From Peristeroidobacter soli (GTDB lineage Bacteria > Pseudomonadota > Gammaproteobacteria > Steroidobacterales > Steroidobacteraceae): 64,000 nucleotides of DNA. The position numbers and the translations under genes were made by a program. The notes beneath the pieces are model-generated. The model saw nothing but the letters and a program-made list of their open reading frames with translations, made no database searches and was not told the origin of the DNA. Below are positions 37,687-46,911 of the stretch, one piece after another (position 1 is the stretch's first letter; each line of letters opens with the position of its first letter). The DNA is taken from the NCBI RefSeq assembly GCF_004138485.1, contig NZ_RYEV01000012.1, positions 62,001 through 126,000 of the forward strand. The letters are read 5' to 3'.

Positions 37687-39120
37687 ATGGATACTGAAAC
37701 CACCAACTCCACCGATCTCTCGCGCACTCTGAGAGAAGGGCTCCAAGGCTCGCCGTGGCAGCGCTACCTCAAGTGGGCGGCGATCGTCATCGCGATCCTC
37801 GCGGCCGGTTATTACTTTTTCGGTCGCGGCGACAGCAAGGCGGTCACGTACACGACCCAGGACGTGGTCAAAGGCGACCTGACCGTCACGGTCACGGCCA
37901 CCGGCAATCTGGAACCGAGAAATCAGGTCGAGATCGGCAGTGAGCTGTCCGGCACGGTCTCGAAAGTGAATGTCGATGTGAATGCCGAGGTCAAAGCCGG
38001 CCAGGTGCTCGCGGCCCTCGACACCACGCGCTTGAAAGCACAGGTATTGCAACAGGAAAGCTCGCTCGCGTCGGCGGAAGCGCGTGTGTTGCAAGCGGAT
38101 GCGAGCGCCAAGGAAGCCCGAGCGAATTACGCGCGTTTGGAGAAGGTGCGCGAGTTGAGCGGCAACAAGCTGCCTTCGCAACAGGATATGGATGTGGCGG
38201 AAGCCGCGGTCGCGCGTGCGGATGGTGAGCTGGCGGCGGCGAAGGCGGCGGTCGCTCAATCGCGCGCGAGTCTGGAAACGGTGCGCACCGATCTGGGCAA
38301 GACCGAGCTGCGCTCTCCTATCAATGGCGTGATCCTGGTTCGCTCGGTCGAGCCGGGTCAGACGGTCGCCGCGTCGTTGCAGGCGCCGGTGCTGTTCATC
38401 ATGGCGGAAGATCTGAAGAAGATGGAGTTGCATGTGTCGGTGGACGAGGCCGACGTGGGTTCGGTCCAGGTCGGGCAGGAAGCGTCGTTCACGGTCGATG
38501 CCTATCCGAACCGTCGTTTCTCGGCGCGCATCACGCAGGTTCACTTCGCGTCCAGCAACACCAAGGCGAGTTCTTCTTCCAGCAGCTCCAGCCAGGCGAG
38601 CGCGACGTCCACCGGTGTGGTGACTTACGAGACCGTGCTCGAGGTCGACAATCCGGAGCTGCTGCTGCGTCCGGGCATGACCGCCACGGCCGAAATCGTC
38701 ACGACGAACATCGAAGACGCCGTGTTGGTGCCGAACGCAGCGCTGCGTTTCTCGCCAGAAGCGGCAGCTCCGTCCGGCCCGCAAGCGGGCGGCGGTCCGC
38801 TGTCGGCGATCATGCCGAGAATGCGATTCGGCGGTCCTCGCCAACAACAGAAGGGCACGGGTCGCCGCTTGGGTCGCGCTTACATCATGGAGAATGGCAA
38901 GCCGGCGTTGGTGATGTTTCGCGCGGGCGCGACCGACGGTCGCATGACTCAAGTGCTGCCGTTCGAGCGTCCGCCCAATGCGGAAGGCAACCGTCCCGCG
39001 GGTGGTAACGGCAACGTGCCTCCCGGCGTGGATCCGGAAGAAATGCGCAAAGCGTTCGAGCGCAAGCTCGAGCCTGGCACCAAGGTCATCACCGATTCCT
39101 CCGGAGCGTCGGCACCGTGA
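37687..39120 (+). CDS. MacA-type periplasmic membrane-fusion protein
   Basis: A 477-residue HlyD-family adaptor with a single N-terminal membrane anchor (AAIVIAILAAGYYFF, about residues 31-45). A biotinyl-lipoyl half motif GNLEPRNQVEIGSELSGTV, a coiled-coil hairpin (about 115-200) and the second lipoyl half LRSPINGVILVRSVEPGQTV follow. An unusual run of Ser residues (KASSSSSSSSQAS, about 296-308) interrupts the beta-barrel domain, and a Gly/Pro-rich segment precedes the C-terminus. It links the MacB-like permease to the outer-membrane factor. Its GTGA stop overlaps the ATPase gene. Confidence 0.92.
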   Translation: MDTETTNSTDLSRTLREGLQGSPWQRYLKWAAIVIAILAAGYYFFGRGDSKAVTYTTQDVVKGDLTVTVTATGNLEPRNQVEIGSELSGTVSKVNVDVNAEVKAGQVLAALDTTRLKAQVLQQESSLASAEARVLQADASAKEARANYARLEKVRELSGNKLPSQQDMDVAEAAVARADGELAAAKAAVAQSRASLETVRTDLGKTELRSPINGVILVRSVEPGQTVAASLQAPVLFIMAEDLKKMELHVSVDEADVGSVQVGQEASFTVDAYPNRRFSARITQVHFASSNTKASSSSSSSSQASATSTGVVTYETVLEVDNPELLLRPGMTATAEIVTTNIEDAVLVPNAALRFSPEAAAPSGPQAGGGPLSAIMPRMRFGGPRQQQKGTGRRLGRAYIMENGKPALVMFRAGATDGRMTQVLPFERPPNAEGNRPAGGNGNVPPGVDPEEMRKAFERKLEPGTKVITDSSGASAP

Positions 39121-39842
39121 CCGGGATGCCTTCGGCACCCACGCCCATCATCGATCTGTCGCAAGTGACCAAGATCTACGGTCACGGCGCAGGCGAGGTG
39201 CGCGCGCTGCGTGGTATCGATTTGCGCATCAACGCGGGTGAGTTCATCGCGGTGATGGGCCCCAGCGGCTCGGGCAAGTCGACGTGCATGAACGTGCTCG
39301 GTTGCCTCGACACGCCGACCGGTGGAACTTATAAGTTCCTCGGCGTGCCGGTCGGCAACATGAGCCCCGATCAACGCGCGCTGCTGCGTCGGAATTATCT
39401 CGGCTTCGTGTTCCAGGGCTTCAACCTGCTGAGTCGCACGACCGCGTTGGAGAACGTCGAGTTGCCGCTGGTGTATCGACATGTTCCCAAAGAACAGCGT
39501 CGTGCCCTGGCGCGCAAAGCGTTGCAGGAAGTCGGGCTCGGTGGACGTGAAACTCATGTGCCGAGTCAGCTGTCCGGTGGTCAGCAGCAACGCGTCGCGA
39601 TTGCGCGTGCCATCGTGACTCAGCCGCAAGTGCTGTTCGCCGACGAGCCGACCGGCAATCTGGATACGGCCACCAGCGTCGAAATCATGAAGCTGCTGAC
39701 CAGCTTGAACGAGCAGCGTGGCATCACGATCGCAATGGTCACGCACGAGCCCGACATCGCCGGCTGGACCCGTCGCATCGTGCGTTTCCGCGACGGTTAC
39801 ATCGAAAGCGATCAGATCAACGAGCCGGTGCGGGAACTGTAA
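39117..39842 (+). CDS. MacB/LolD-type ABC transporter ATP-binding protein
   Basis: A 241-residue stand-alone ATPase. Walker A GPSGSGKST, Q-loop FVFQGFNLLSRTTALENVELPL, signature LSGGQQQRVAIARAI, Walker B VLFADEPTGNLD and the H-loop TVTHEP-type MVTHEP. It starts at a GTG that overlaps the MacA-like stop; an ATG nine bases on is an alternative. In E. coli MacB the ATPase and membrane parts are one chain; here they are separate genes, as in YknY or LolD systems. It energises export by the neighbouring permease. Confidence 0.94.
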   Translation: MTGMPSAPTPIIDLSQVTKIYGHGAGEVRALRGIDLRINAGEFIAVMGPSGSGKSTCMNVLGCLDTPTGGTYKFLGVPVGNMSPDQRALLRRNYLGFVFQGFNLLSRTTALENVELPLVYRHVPKEQRRALARKALQEVGLGGRETHVPSQLSGGQQQRVAIARAIVTQPQVLFADEPTGNLDTATSVEIMKLLTSLNEQRGITIAMVTHEPDIAGWTRRIVRFRDGYIESDQINEPVREL

Positions 39843-41053
39843 TGTTCGGCAATGCCATCATCCTCGCCTTGCGCGAGATCCGCCGCAACGTACTGCGCTC
39901 GACGCTGACCATTCTCGGCATCGTCATCGGCGTCGGCGCCGTCATCACCATGGTCACCATCGGTGAAGGCGCGACCGCCCAGGTGCAGCAGGACATTCAG
40001 AAGCTCGGCTCGAATCTGCTCCAGGTATTTCGCGGCCAGGGCTTCGGCGGTGGCGGTGGCGCACGCTCGTCGGCACCGCCGTTCTCGATGGAAGACGTCA
40101 ACGCGATCAAGAACGAGGTCGCCGGCGTGCGTGCTGTGGCGCCGACCATCGGCACGGGGACGCAGGCCATCTATGGAAATTCCAATTGGTCGACTCAGGT
40201 GCAAGGCACCGACGATCAATACATCTCGGTGCGTGACTGGCCACTCGCGAGCGGACGCAATTTTTCCGAGTCGGAGCTGCGTGCCGGCGCTGCGGTCTGC
40301 ATTCTCGGCGCCACCGTTCAACGCGAGCTGTTCGGCTCGGAAGATCCGCTGGGTGCCAACGTTCGTCTGGGCAAGCTGTCCTGTCAGGTCATCGGCACGC
40401 TGACCTCGAAGGGTCAATCCGGCTTCGGTCAGGATCAGGACGATCTGGTGGTCCTGCCGCTGCGAACCGTGCAACGACGCATCGTGGGCAACGCCGACGT
40501 CAATTCCATCATGGTATCGGCGCGCGACGGTGTGTCGACTGAAAAAGTACAAGCCGATCTGGAATCGTTATTGCGCGAGCGACGCAAGGTCCGTCCCGGC
40601 GCCGATCCCGATTTCAACGTGCGTGATCTCAAGGAGATCAGTAGTGCGATGACCCAGACGACGCGCGTGCTCACCAGTCTGCTCGCGGCCGTCGCCGCGG
40701 TGAGTTTGCTGGTCGGCGGCGTCGGCATCATGAATATCATGCTCGTGTCCGTGACCGAACGAACGCGCGAGATCGGCACGCGTCTGGCGGTCGGCGCCAT
40801 GGCGCGAGATGTACTACTTCAATTCCTGATCGAAGCGGTCACGCTAGCGGCGTTCGGCGGCATCATTGGTATCGCGTTGGGCCTGTCGGCCGGCGCGCTT
40901 GCGACTCACGCGTTTCATGTGCCGTTTGTTTTGAACGTGGGCATCGTCATGCTGTCCTTCGCGTTCTCGGCGGCGGTCGGCATCATCTTCGGCTATTTCC
41001 CTGCACGGCGCGCCGCGCAGCTCGACCCCATCGAGGCGTTGCGGCACGAGTAG
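39842..41053 (+). CDS. MacB-type ABC transporter permease
   Basis: A 403-residue permease with one N-terminal membrane segment (LTILGIVIGVGAVITMVTIGEGA), a large periplasmic MacB_PCD domain (about 50-270) and three C-terminal segments with the FtsX motif GVGIMNIMLVSVTERTREIGTRLAVGA. Its ATG shares one base with the ATPase stop. With the ATPase, MacA-like adaptor and NodT-like channel it forms a complete mechanotransmission-type pump. Substrate (macrolide, peptide, lipid or siderophore) cannot be predicted. Confidence 0.93.
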   Translation: MFGNAIILALREIRRNVLRSTLTILGIVIGVGAVITMVTIGEGATAQVQQDIQKLGSNLLQVFRGQGFGGGGGARSSAPPFSMEDVNAIKNEVAGVRAVAPTIGTGTQAIYGNSNWSTQVQGTDDQYISVRDWPLASGRNFSESELRAGAAVCILGATVQRELFGSEDPLGANVRLGKLSCQVIGTLTSKGQSGFGQDQDDLVVLPLRTVQRRIVGNADVNSIMVSARDGVSTEKVQADLESLLRERRKVRPGADPDFNVRDLKEISSAMTQTTRVLTSLLAAVAAVSLLVGGVGIMNIMLVSVTERTREIGTRLAVGAMARDVLLQFLIEAVTLAAFGGIIGIALGLSAGALATHAFHVPFVLNVGIVMLSFAFSAAVGIIFGYFPARRAAQLDPIEALRHE

Positions 41054-41070
41054 CAGGAATGTGAGGGTCT

Positions 41071-41865
41071 GTGCCATCACGCTCCGCGATCGTCTTGTGC
41101 GCGTTGTTGCTGTCCGGATGTGCCACGTTGCCGGACGGCAAGGGTTGGGGTGAACAGGCGACGGTGGCGCCTGGCTGGGAACGCGTGCGCGAATCCGCTG
41201 TGAATGCCGCGAAGGACCCCTGGACCTGGGGGCCGTTGCTCGGTGCGGCGGCATTTCAGATCGACGACTTCGATCGGCGCACCTCCGATTGGGCTCGCGA
41301 TCACACCCCGGTCTTCGGCTCACAACACAGCGCCGAACAGTGGAGCGACGACCTGCGCTCCGCGTCCAGCATCGCCAACTACATCACTATCCTGGCGACT
41401 CCCAGCGGCGATGAGCCCGGCGAGTGGCTGCTCAACAAACTCAAAGGAACATTGGTGAACGTGGCCGCGGTGAGTGCGACGGGCCAGATCACCAATTTCA
41501 TGAAGGACGCCGCCGGTCGCGAGCGACCGAACGGTGCCGATGACAAGAGCTTTCCTTCCGGCCACACCTCATCGTCCGCGGTGCATACCCGACTGGCTTC
41601 GCGCCAGCTGGAATCGATAGACATGTCGGACGGCACGCGAACCGCGCTCGACGTTGGCTTGCATGCGCTCACGATCGGCACCTCGTGGGCCCGCATCGAA
41701 GCTGGCTGGCACTATCCGTCGGACACGCTCTTCAGCATGGCGCTCGGCAATTTCATCGCGTCCTTCGTCAACGATACCTTCATGGGGTTGTCGCCGTCGC
41801 AGCCGGCACTGACGGTGCAGGTCGTCGACCACGGCGCGGTCATCGGGTGGCACGTGCGCTTCTAG
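41071..41865 (+). CDS. PAP2-family phosphatase lipoprotein
   Basis: A 264-residue protein starting at a GTG 17 bases after the permease. It has a signal peptide with lipobox LLLSGC (Cys17). The phosphatase motifs are in order: [21 protein letters not shown] and the late [14 protein letters not shown] carrying Arg, His and Asp. The core is soluble-like, unlike polytopic lipid PAP2 enzymes. Likely a periplasmic membrane-tethered acid phosphatase, acting on lipid phosphates or nucleotides. It could be the last gene of the efflux operon, but functional linkage is not evident. Confidence 0.85.
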   Translation: MPSRSAIVLCALLLSGCATLPDGKGWGEQATVAPGWERVRESAVNAAKDPWTWGPLLGAAAFQIDDFDRRTSDWARDHTPVFGSQHSAEQWSDDLRSASSIANYITILATPSGDEPGEWLLNKLKGTLVNVAAVSATGQITNFMKDAAGRERPNGADDKSFPSGHTSSSAVHTRLASRQLESIDMSDGTRTALDVGLHALTIGTSWARIEAGWHYPSDTLFSMALGNFIASFVNDTFMGLSPSQPALTVQVVDHGAVIGWHVRF

Positions 41866-41932
41866 GCGGGTGGCGCGACTTCGCCCGAAGGAGGACAATC
41901 CCAGGCCCCCAATCAATAACACCAGCACCGCC

Positions 41933-43042
41933 ATGAAAACCCGTGCCGCCGTCGCCCTTGCCGCTGGCAAGCCCCTCGAAGTCATGACCCTGGACCTGGA
42001 CGGGCCGCGCGATGGTGAAGTGCTGGTGGAGATCAAAGCGTCGGGCGTCTGTCATACCGACGAATTCACCCGCTCGGGCGCCGATCCGGAAGGCCTGTTC
42101 CCGGCCATCTTCGGTCACGAAGGCGCCGGTGTGGTGGTCGACGTCGGTCGCGGCGTGACCACGTTGAAGAAGGGCGATCATGTCATTCCGCTGTACACGC
42201 CGGAATGTCGGCAATGTAAGTCGTGCCTGTCCCAAAAGACCAACTTATGCACGGCGATCCGCGCCACCCAGGGCAAGGGCGTGATGCCGGATGGAACCAG
42301 CCGCTTTTCCATCGGCAAGGACATGGTCCATCACTACATGGGCTGTTCCACGTTCTCCAACTTCACCGTGATGCCGGAGATCGCGCTGGCGAAGATCCGC
42401 GAGGACGCGCCGTTCGATAAGGTTTGCTACATCGGCTGCGGTGTGACGACGGGCATCGGTGCCGTCATCAACACGGCCAAAGTCCGGCCCGGCGACAACG
42501 TCGTGGTGTTCGGTCTGGGCGGCATCGGCTTGAATGTGATTCAGGGCGCGCGCCTCGCCGGCGCCAACAAGATCGTGGGCGTGGACATCAATCCCGCTCG
42601 CAAGGCGCTCGCCGAGGAGTTCGGCATGACTCACTTCGTCAACCCGAAGGAAGTGCAGGGCGAGCTGGTGCCGTATCTGGTGGCGTTGACCGATGGCGGC
42701 GCCGACTACAGTTTCGAGTGCGTCGGCAACGTCGACCTGATGCGTCAGGCGCTCGAGTGCTGTCATCGCGGTTGGGGTGAATCGATCATCATCGGCGTCG
42801 CCGGCGCCGGTCAGGAGATCAAGACGCGGCCGTTCCAGCTGGTGACGGGCCGCGTGTGGAAGGGCACGGCTTTCGGTGGCGCGCGCGGCCGCACCGACGT
42901 GCCAAAGATCGTCGACTGGTACATGGATGGCAAGATCAAGATCGACGAACTGATCACCCACCAGATGCCGCTCGACGACATCAACAAAGCCTTCGACCTG
43001 ATGCACTCGGGCGAGTCGATCCGCTCCGTGGTGGTTTACTGA
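41933..43042 (+). CDS. frmA: S-(hydroxymethyl)glutathione dehydrogenase / class III alcohol dehydrogenase
   Basis: Oxidises the glutathione adduct of formaldehyde to S-formylglutathione with NAD+. At 369 residues from the ATG at 41933 it has normal length. Zinc ligands [14 protein letters not shown] and the structural-zinc block [15 protein letters not shown] are intact, as is the Rossmann motif [30 protein letters not shown] is characteristic of the class III subgroup. An upstream in-frame start gives an unsupported 21-residue extension. It forms a formaldehyde detoxification pair with the hydrolase gene 31 bases downstream. No FrmR-type repressor was seen. Confidence 0.96.
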   Translation: MKTRAAVALAAGKPLEVMTLDLDGPRDGEVLVEIKASGVCHTDEFTRSGADPEGLFPAIFGHEGAGVVVDVGRGVTTLKKGDHVIPLYTPECRQCKSCLSQKTNLCTAIRATQGKGVMPDGTSRFSIGKDMVHHYMGCSTFSNFTVMPEIALAKIREDAPFDKVCYIGCGVTTGIGAVINTAKVRPGDNVVVFGLGGIGLNVIQGARLAGANKIVGVDINPARKALAEEFGMTHFVNPKEVQGELVPYLVALTDGGADYSFECVGNVDLMRQALECCHRGWGESIIIGVAGAGQEIKTRPFQLVTGRVWKGTAFGGARGRTDVPKIVDWYMDGKIKIDELITHQMPLDDINKAFDLMHSGESIRSVVVY

Positions 43043-43073
43043 TTCAACCTCTCAGCTTTGGAGGGCACCGGTC

Positions 43074-43919
43074 ATGACGCTCAATCTGGTTTCGGAGCAC
43101 GCCTGTTTCGGTGGCTCGATGCGTTTCTATTCGCACGAGTCGCGCGAGTGTCGCACGGAAATGCGCTTTTCCGTGTACCTGCCGCCGCAAGTGAAGAAAG
43201 TCAAAGTGCCGGTGCTGTATTACCTCGCCGGCCTCACCTGCACCGAAGAAACATTCATGGTGAAGGGCGGCGCACAGCGTCTGGCCGCCGAGCTGGGATT
43301 GGTGTTGGTGGCGCCGGACACCAGCCCGCGCAAGGCGCGGCAGCCGGGCGATGATGCGAATTGGGATTTCGGGCTGGGCGCCGGGTTCTATGTCGATTCG
43401 ACGCAAGAGCCCTGGTCGCAGAACTATCGCATGTACAGCTACGTGACCCAGGAGCTGCCGCAGATCGTGCAGTCGCTCGGCTCGGGGCTTGCGGATCGCC
43501 AGGGAATTTTCGGTCACTCGATGGGTGGGCATGGCGCGCTCGTGTGCGCGCTGCGTAACCGTGAGCAGTATCTGTCCGTGTCGGCGTTCGCGCCGATCTC
43601 GGCGCCGATGCAATGTCCGTGGGGGCTCAAGGCGTTCGGCGGCTATTTGGGCGAGGACCGCGAGCAGTGGAAGCAATATGACGCCAGCGAGCTGATTCGC
43701 GCGCAGCGTTATCCGCGGCCCATCCTGATCGATCAGGGCGACAGCGATAAATTCCTGGTCGAGCAGCTGAAGCCGGAGCTCTTCGCCGCCGCCGCGCGTG
43801 AGTCGGGCAGCGAGCTGCGCTATACCTTGCGGCCGGGCTACGACCACGGTTATTACTTCATCTCCACGTTCATGGAAGATCATCTGCGACATCACGCGAG
43901 GCTACTGATTCCTTCGTGA
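43074..43919 (+). CDS. fghA: S-formylglutathione hydrolase
   Basis: A 281-residue esterase-D-type alpha/beta hydrolase that releases formate and glutathione. The nucleophile elbow GHSMGGHGALV, the Asp in LIDQGDSDKFL and the His in GYDHGYYFI form the catalytic triad. VYYLAGLTCTEETFMVKGGAQR is diagnostic of the family (here YYLAGLTCTEETF). A GGAGGG ribosome-binding site lies 10 bases before the ATG. Second step of the formaldehyde pathway after the class III dehydrogenase; the stop overlaps the MFS gene start by four bases. Confidence 0.96.
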   Translation: MTLNLVSEHACFGGSMRFYSHESRECRTEMRFSVYLPPQVKKVKVPVLYYLAGLTCTEETFMVKGGAQRLAAELGLVLVAPDTSPRKARQPGDDANWDFGLGAGFYVDSTQEPWSQNYRMYSYVTQELPQIVQSLGSGLADRQGIFGHSMGGHGALVCALRNREQYLSVSAFAPISAPMQCPWGLKAFGGYLGEDREQWKQYDASELIRAQRYPRPILIDQGDSDKFLVEQLKPELFAAAARESGSELRYTLRPGYDHGYYFISTFMEDHLRHHARLLIPS

Positions 43920-45103
43920 GTCGATCGCGTCGATTACCCGTCTGGCTGATTCTGATCGCTGCGATGACCGCCGTCGGGCCGGTCTCGATCGATATGTATT
44001 TGCCTGGCTTTCCTGCGATCGAGCAGGAGTTCGGCACGCGCGGTGTCGAAATCACCATGGCGGCGTTCATCATCGGTCTGGCGGTCGGCCAACTGTTCTA
44101 TGGACCGATCAGCGACCGCTTCGGCCGCAAGCCGCCGCTGTACGTCGGGTTCGCCGTCTACATGATCGGTGCGCTGGGCTGTGCGCTGGCCGTCAACATG
44201 ACCATGCTGACGGTGATGCGTGTCGTGCAGGCGCTTGGCTGCTGCGCGGGGCTGGTGATTGGTCGAGCGGTCGTTCGCGATCGCTGTGAGCCGCATGAGG
44301 CGGCTCGTGCCTTTACCACGCTCACCATGATCGTTGCACTCGGGCCGGTGCTCGCACCGGCGGTGGGTGGTGTCGTCGTTACTTACTTCGGCTGGCGCGC
44401 GACATTTGTTGTGCAGGCGGTGCTGGGGTTGACGCTGATGGTCACCATGCATCGTGTGCTCACGGAGTCCAATGTGACTCGTGCTGCCGGCGTGAGCTTC
44501 GCCGATGTTCTTCGCAACTATGCGCGTTTGAGTTGCGATCGCCAGTTCATGGCGTTTTCTTTGCTGCTCGGGTTCTCGATGGGGTCGATGTTCTGTTATG
44601 TGACTGGCGCGCCCAAGGTCATCATCCAGAACTATGGATTGTCCGCCCAGCAGTTCGGCGCGCTGATCGGCTTGAACGGCCTGGCGTTCATGTCGGCCAG
44701 CATCCTGAACATGCGTGCGCTGCGGACGATGACGCCTCGTGAAGTGCTCGGCCGGTATATCTGGGCTTCGCCGCTGCTCGGGCTCGCTCTGTTTACGTTG
44801 AGCCTGTTGTTTGCCTTGCCGCTCTACGTGGTGGTGGGCTTGCAGCTGCTCTTCTTCCTCTCCGTCGGCCGCGTCAGCCCCAACGTCTCCGCCCTCGCTC
44901 TCGCCCCTCACGGCCGCGCCGCCGGCACCGCCTCCGCACTGATGGGCGCCACCCAGTCCGCGTTGACGACCTGCGCCGGCGTCGCCGTCGCCATCTTTAA
45001 CGACGGCACCGTCCACACCCTCGCCGCCATCATGGCTAGCGGCGCTTCGCTGGCGCTGCTGTGTTATCTGTGGATCAGGCAAACCCTGACGAAGCCGGGT
45101 TAA
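43916..45103 (+). CDS. Bcr/CflA-family MFS drug exporter
   Basis: A 395-residue twelve-helix transporter starting at a GTG that overlaps the fghA stop (GTGA). The opening SIDMYLPGFPAIEQEF, motif A GPISDRFGRKPP, and GRAVVRDRCEPHEAARAFT identify the Bcr/CflA subfamily of proton-driven exporters. Coupling to formaldehyde-detoxification genes might be incidental, or it may export a toxic product. Substrate unknown. Confidence 0.92.
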   Translation: MSRSRRLPVWLILIAAMTAVGPVSIDMYLPGFPAIEQEFGTRGVEITMAAFIIGLAVGQLFYGPISDRFGRKPPLYVGFAVYMIGALGCALAVNMTMLTVMRVVQALGCCAGLVIGRAVVRDRCEPHEAARAFTTLTMIVALGPVLAPAVGGVVVTYFGWRATFVVQAVLGLTLMVTMHRVLTESNVTRAAGVSFADVLRNYARLSCDRQFMAFSLLLGFSMGSMFCYVTGAPKVIIQNYGLSAQQFGALIGLNGLAFMSASILNMRALRTMTPREVLGRYIWASPLLGLALFTLSLLFALPLYVVVGLQLLFFLSVGRVSPNVSALALAPHGRAAGTASALMGATQSALTTCAGVAVAIFNDGTVHTLAAIMASGASLALLCYLWIRQTLTKPG

Positions 45104-45165
45104 TTCGTTTCTTAGCCGCAAAGTTCAGGTCACGGCCTGAGCGAACTTCGTCCTAAGGTTCGCCC

Positions 45166-46068
45166 ATGCCATCACAACAACACGAAGTCTTGGTTGATCT
45201 CTTTCGCAGTCGCCCGCAGCTTGCGCCGCAGCTGATGCGAGAAGTGTTGGACGTGCCCCTGCCTCCCTACACTGATGTGGAAGTCGGCTCCGCAGATTTG
45301 ACCGAGGTGCAGCCCACGGAGTACCGCGCGGATCTGGTTCTGTCGCTATCCAACGAGGCATCTCAGTTCAGCATCATCGTCGAAGTGCAACTGTCCCGTG
45401 ACGATAGGAAACGTTTTGCCTGGCCGGCGTACGTTGCCAACTTGCGCGCCCGCCGGCGTTGCCCGGTTTGTTTGCTGGTCGTTTGTCCGGACTCGGCGGT
45501 GGCTGAGTGGGCGGCAAAGCCTGTCTCGCTCGGCTGCAAGAATCTCTTTGCTCCCCGTGTGCTCGATTCGCATGCGGTGCCCAAGATTGTCGACAGCGCT
45601 GATGCAGCAAAAAATCCAGACCTTTCCATCTTGTCGGCGTTAGCGCACGGACATGACCCCGATGCGAAGTTGGCGGCGCAGATTGCCGCTGTTGCACAGG
45701 GGGCCAGCATGAGGCTCGACGAAGACCGGGCCCAGCTGTATTTTGATTTGATCCTGAATTCACTTAGCGAGGCGGCCCGCGAGGTGCTGTTGGAGACCAT
45801 GCGTCCATTCAAATACGAATATCAAAGTGACTTCGTCAAAGGTTACGTCGCCCAGGGTCGAGCGGAAGGTCGAGTGGAAGGTCGGGCGGAAGGTCGGGCG
45901 GAGGGCCGAGTCGCCATCCTCACGCGTCAGCTGACAGCGCGATTTGGTTCATTGAGCGATGAGGCGAAGGCGTATATCGCGTCCAAGTCCATCGAGGAAC
46001 TGGATGCGGTTGCTGATCGCTTGCTGACCGCCGCGAGCTTGGAAGAAGCGCTGGACCCGAAAAACTAA
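45166..46068 (+). CDS. PD-(D/E)XK nuclease-like protein with C-terminal DUF4351 domain
   Basis: A 300-residue protein. The N-terminal half shows a PD-(D/E)XK pattern of the Rpn/transposase-associated type: YRADLVLSL with the metal Asp, then FSIIVEVQLSRDD with the E-x-Q pair. Residues about 230-247 are a repetitive GRAEGRVEGRAEGR linker coded by four 12-bp repeats. The C-terminus LTRQLTARFGSLSDEAKAYIASKSIEELDAVADRLLTAASLEEAL is DUF4351. Related proteins promote recombination or limit foreign DNA. The stop overlaps the start of a second gene that is a shortened copy of the C-terminal half. Confidence 0.8.
   Translation: MPSQQHEVLVDLFRSRPQLAPQLMREVLDVPLPPYTDVEVGSADLTEVQPTEYRADLVLSLSNEASQFSIIVEVQLSRDDRKRFAWPAYVANLRARRRCPVCLLVVCPDSAVAEWAAKPVSLGCKNLFAPRVLDSHAVPKIVDSADAAKNPDLSILSALAHGHDPDAKLAAQIAAVAQGASMRLDEDRAQLYFDLILNSLSEAAREVLLETMRPFKYEYQSDFVKGYVAQGRAEGRVEGRAEGRAEGRVAILTRQLTARFGSLSDEAKAYIASKSIEELDAVADRLLTAASLEEALDPKN
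45856..45903 (+). repeat. Four 12-bp in-frame tandem repeats
   Basis: Four copies of GGTCGRGYGGAR encode G-R-A/V-E units within the linker of the nuclease-like protein. Equivalent 12-bp GGATACATGSAG repeats occur at 46281-46304 in the downstream paralogue. Repeat number is likely to vary by slippage. Confidence 0.75.
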
Positions 46069-46469
46069 TGACGCATGTCGATGAGTCGGAGTTTCCAACG
46101 GGTGCAAGGATTGCCTCGGCCGCGCTGGGCGCCATCATGGGGTTCGATGCTGATCGAGCCAAGGTGTACTGCGATCTGATTCTGAGCTCATTGAGTGAGT
46201 CGAATCTCGCGGCGCTGCAGGAGATGCCCTCATTCAAAGATAAATATCGGAATTATTTCGCCAGCCTCTATGTGGCGGAGGGATACATGCAGGGATACAT
46301 GGAGGGATACGTGGTGACCATTGCGCAGCAGTTGGCGAGGCGTTTCGGTCCGCTGAGTGCGGAGGCCATGACGAAAGTCGCGTCCAGCTCCATCGAGGAG
46401 CTGAATCTAATGGGTGAGAGGTTACTGACTGCCGTGAGCTTGGAAGCAGCGTTAGCCCCGACGAGCTAA
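46068..46469 (+). CDS. Shortened paralogue: DUF4351-containing protein without the nuclease domain
   Basis: A 133-residue protein whose ATG overlaps the upstream stop (TAATG). It aligns along its length with the last 130 residues of the preceding protein: FDADRAKVYCDLILSSLSE versus LDEDRAQLYFDLILNSLSE, then ARRFGPLSAEAMTKVASSSIEELNLMGERLLTAVSLEAAL. The linker has become EGYMQGYMEGYV. The nuclease domain is absent, so the pair arose by tandem duplication with loss, and translational coupling suggests that the two chains assemble together, perhaps with a regulatory role. Confidence 0.75.
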   Translation: MTHVDESEFPTGARIASAALGAIMGFDADRAKVYCDLILSSLSESNLAALQEMPSFKDKYRNYFASLYVAEGYMQGYMEGYVVTIAQQLARRFGPLSAEAMTKVASSSIEELNLMGERLLTAVSLEAALAPTS

Positions 46470-46479
46470 CGCCAGCGGC

Positions 46480-46911
46480 TCAAGTCCAGCCTTCCAGCTT
46501 CGTCTCCATCGTAATCTCCGCCTTGAGCAGGCGAGAGATCGGGCAGCCGGCTTTCGCGGCTTCGGCGGCTTTCTGGAAATCGGGCGGCGTGGCGCCAGGG
46601 ACTTTGGCGCGAACTTTCAGGTGGACGGCGGTGATGGTGAAGCCCGCGTCGGTTTTCAGCAAAGTAACCGCCGCCTCGGTCTCGATCTTCTCGGCGGTTT
46701 TGTTTTCAGTGCCGAGCTGAGCGGACAGGGCCATGCTGAAACATCCAGCATGAGCCGCGGCGATCAACTCTTCCGGGTTGGTCCCCTTGCCTTCCTCGAA
46801 GCGAGTGGCAAAGGAATATTGAGTGTCGCTGAGCACGCCGCTTTCGGTGGAGATCGAACCCTTGCCGTCTTTCAGGCCGCCTTTCCAGACGGCGGAAGCT
46901 GTGCGTTTCAT
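46480..46911 (-). CDS. OsmC-family peroxiredoxin
   Basis: A 143-residue OsmC/Ohr protein starting at an ATG with an AGGAG ribosome-binding site (CAGGAGCAACGGA), four bases overlapping the upstream OsmC gene. It has the opening TASAVWKGGLKDGKGSIST, the peroxidatic Cys in AHAGCFSMAL, and the resolving Cys in AKAGCPISRLL. It reduces organic hydroperoxides, usually with a lipoyl or thiol donor. Third gene of a minus-strand unit with an aldehyde dehydrogenase and another OsmC-like protein, which suggests handling of reactive carbonyls and peroxides. Confidence 0.93.
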   Translation of the reverse strand: MKRTASAVWKGGLKDGKGSISTESGVLSDTQYSFATRFEEGKGTNPEELIAAAHAGCFSMALSAQLGTENKTAEKIETEAAVTLLKTDAGFTITAVHLKVRAKVPGATPPDFQKAAEAAKAGCPISRLLKAEITMETKLEGWT

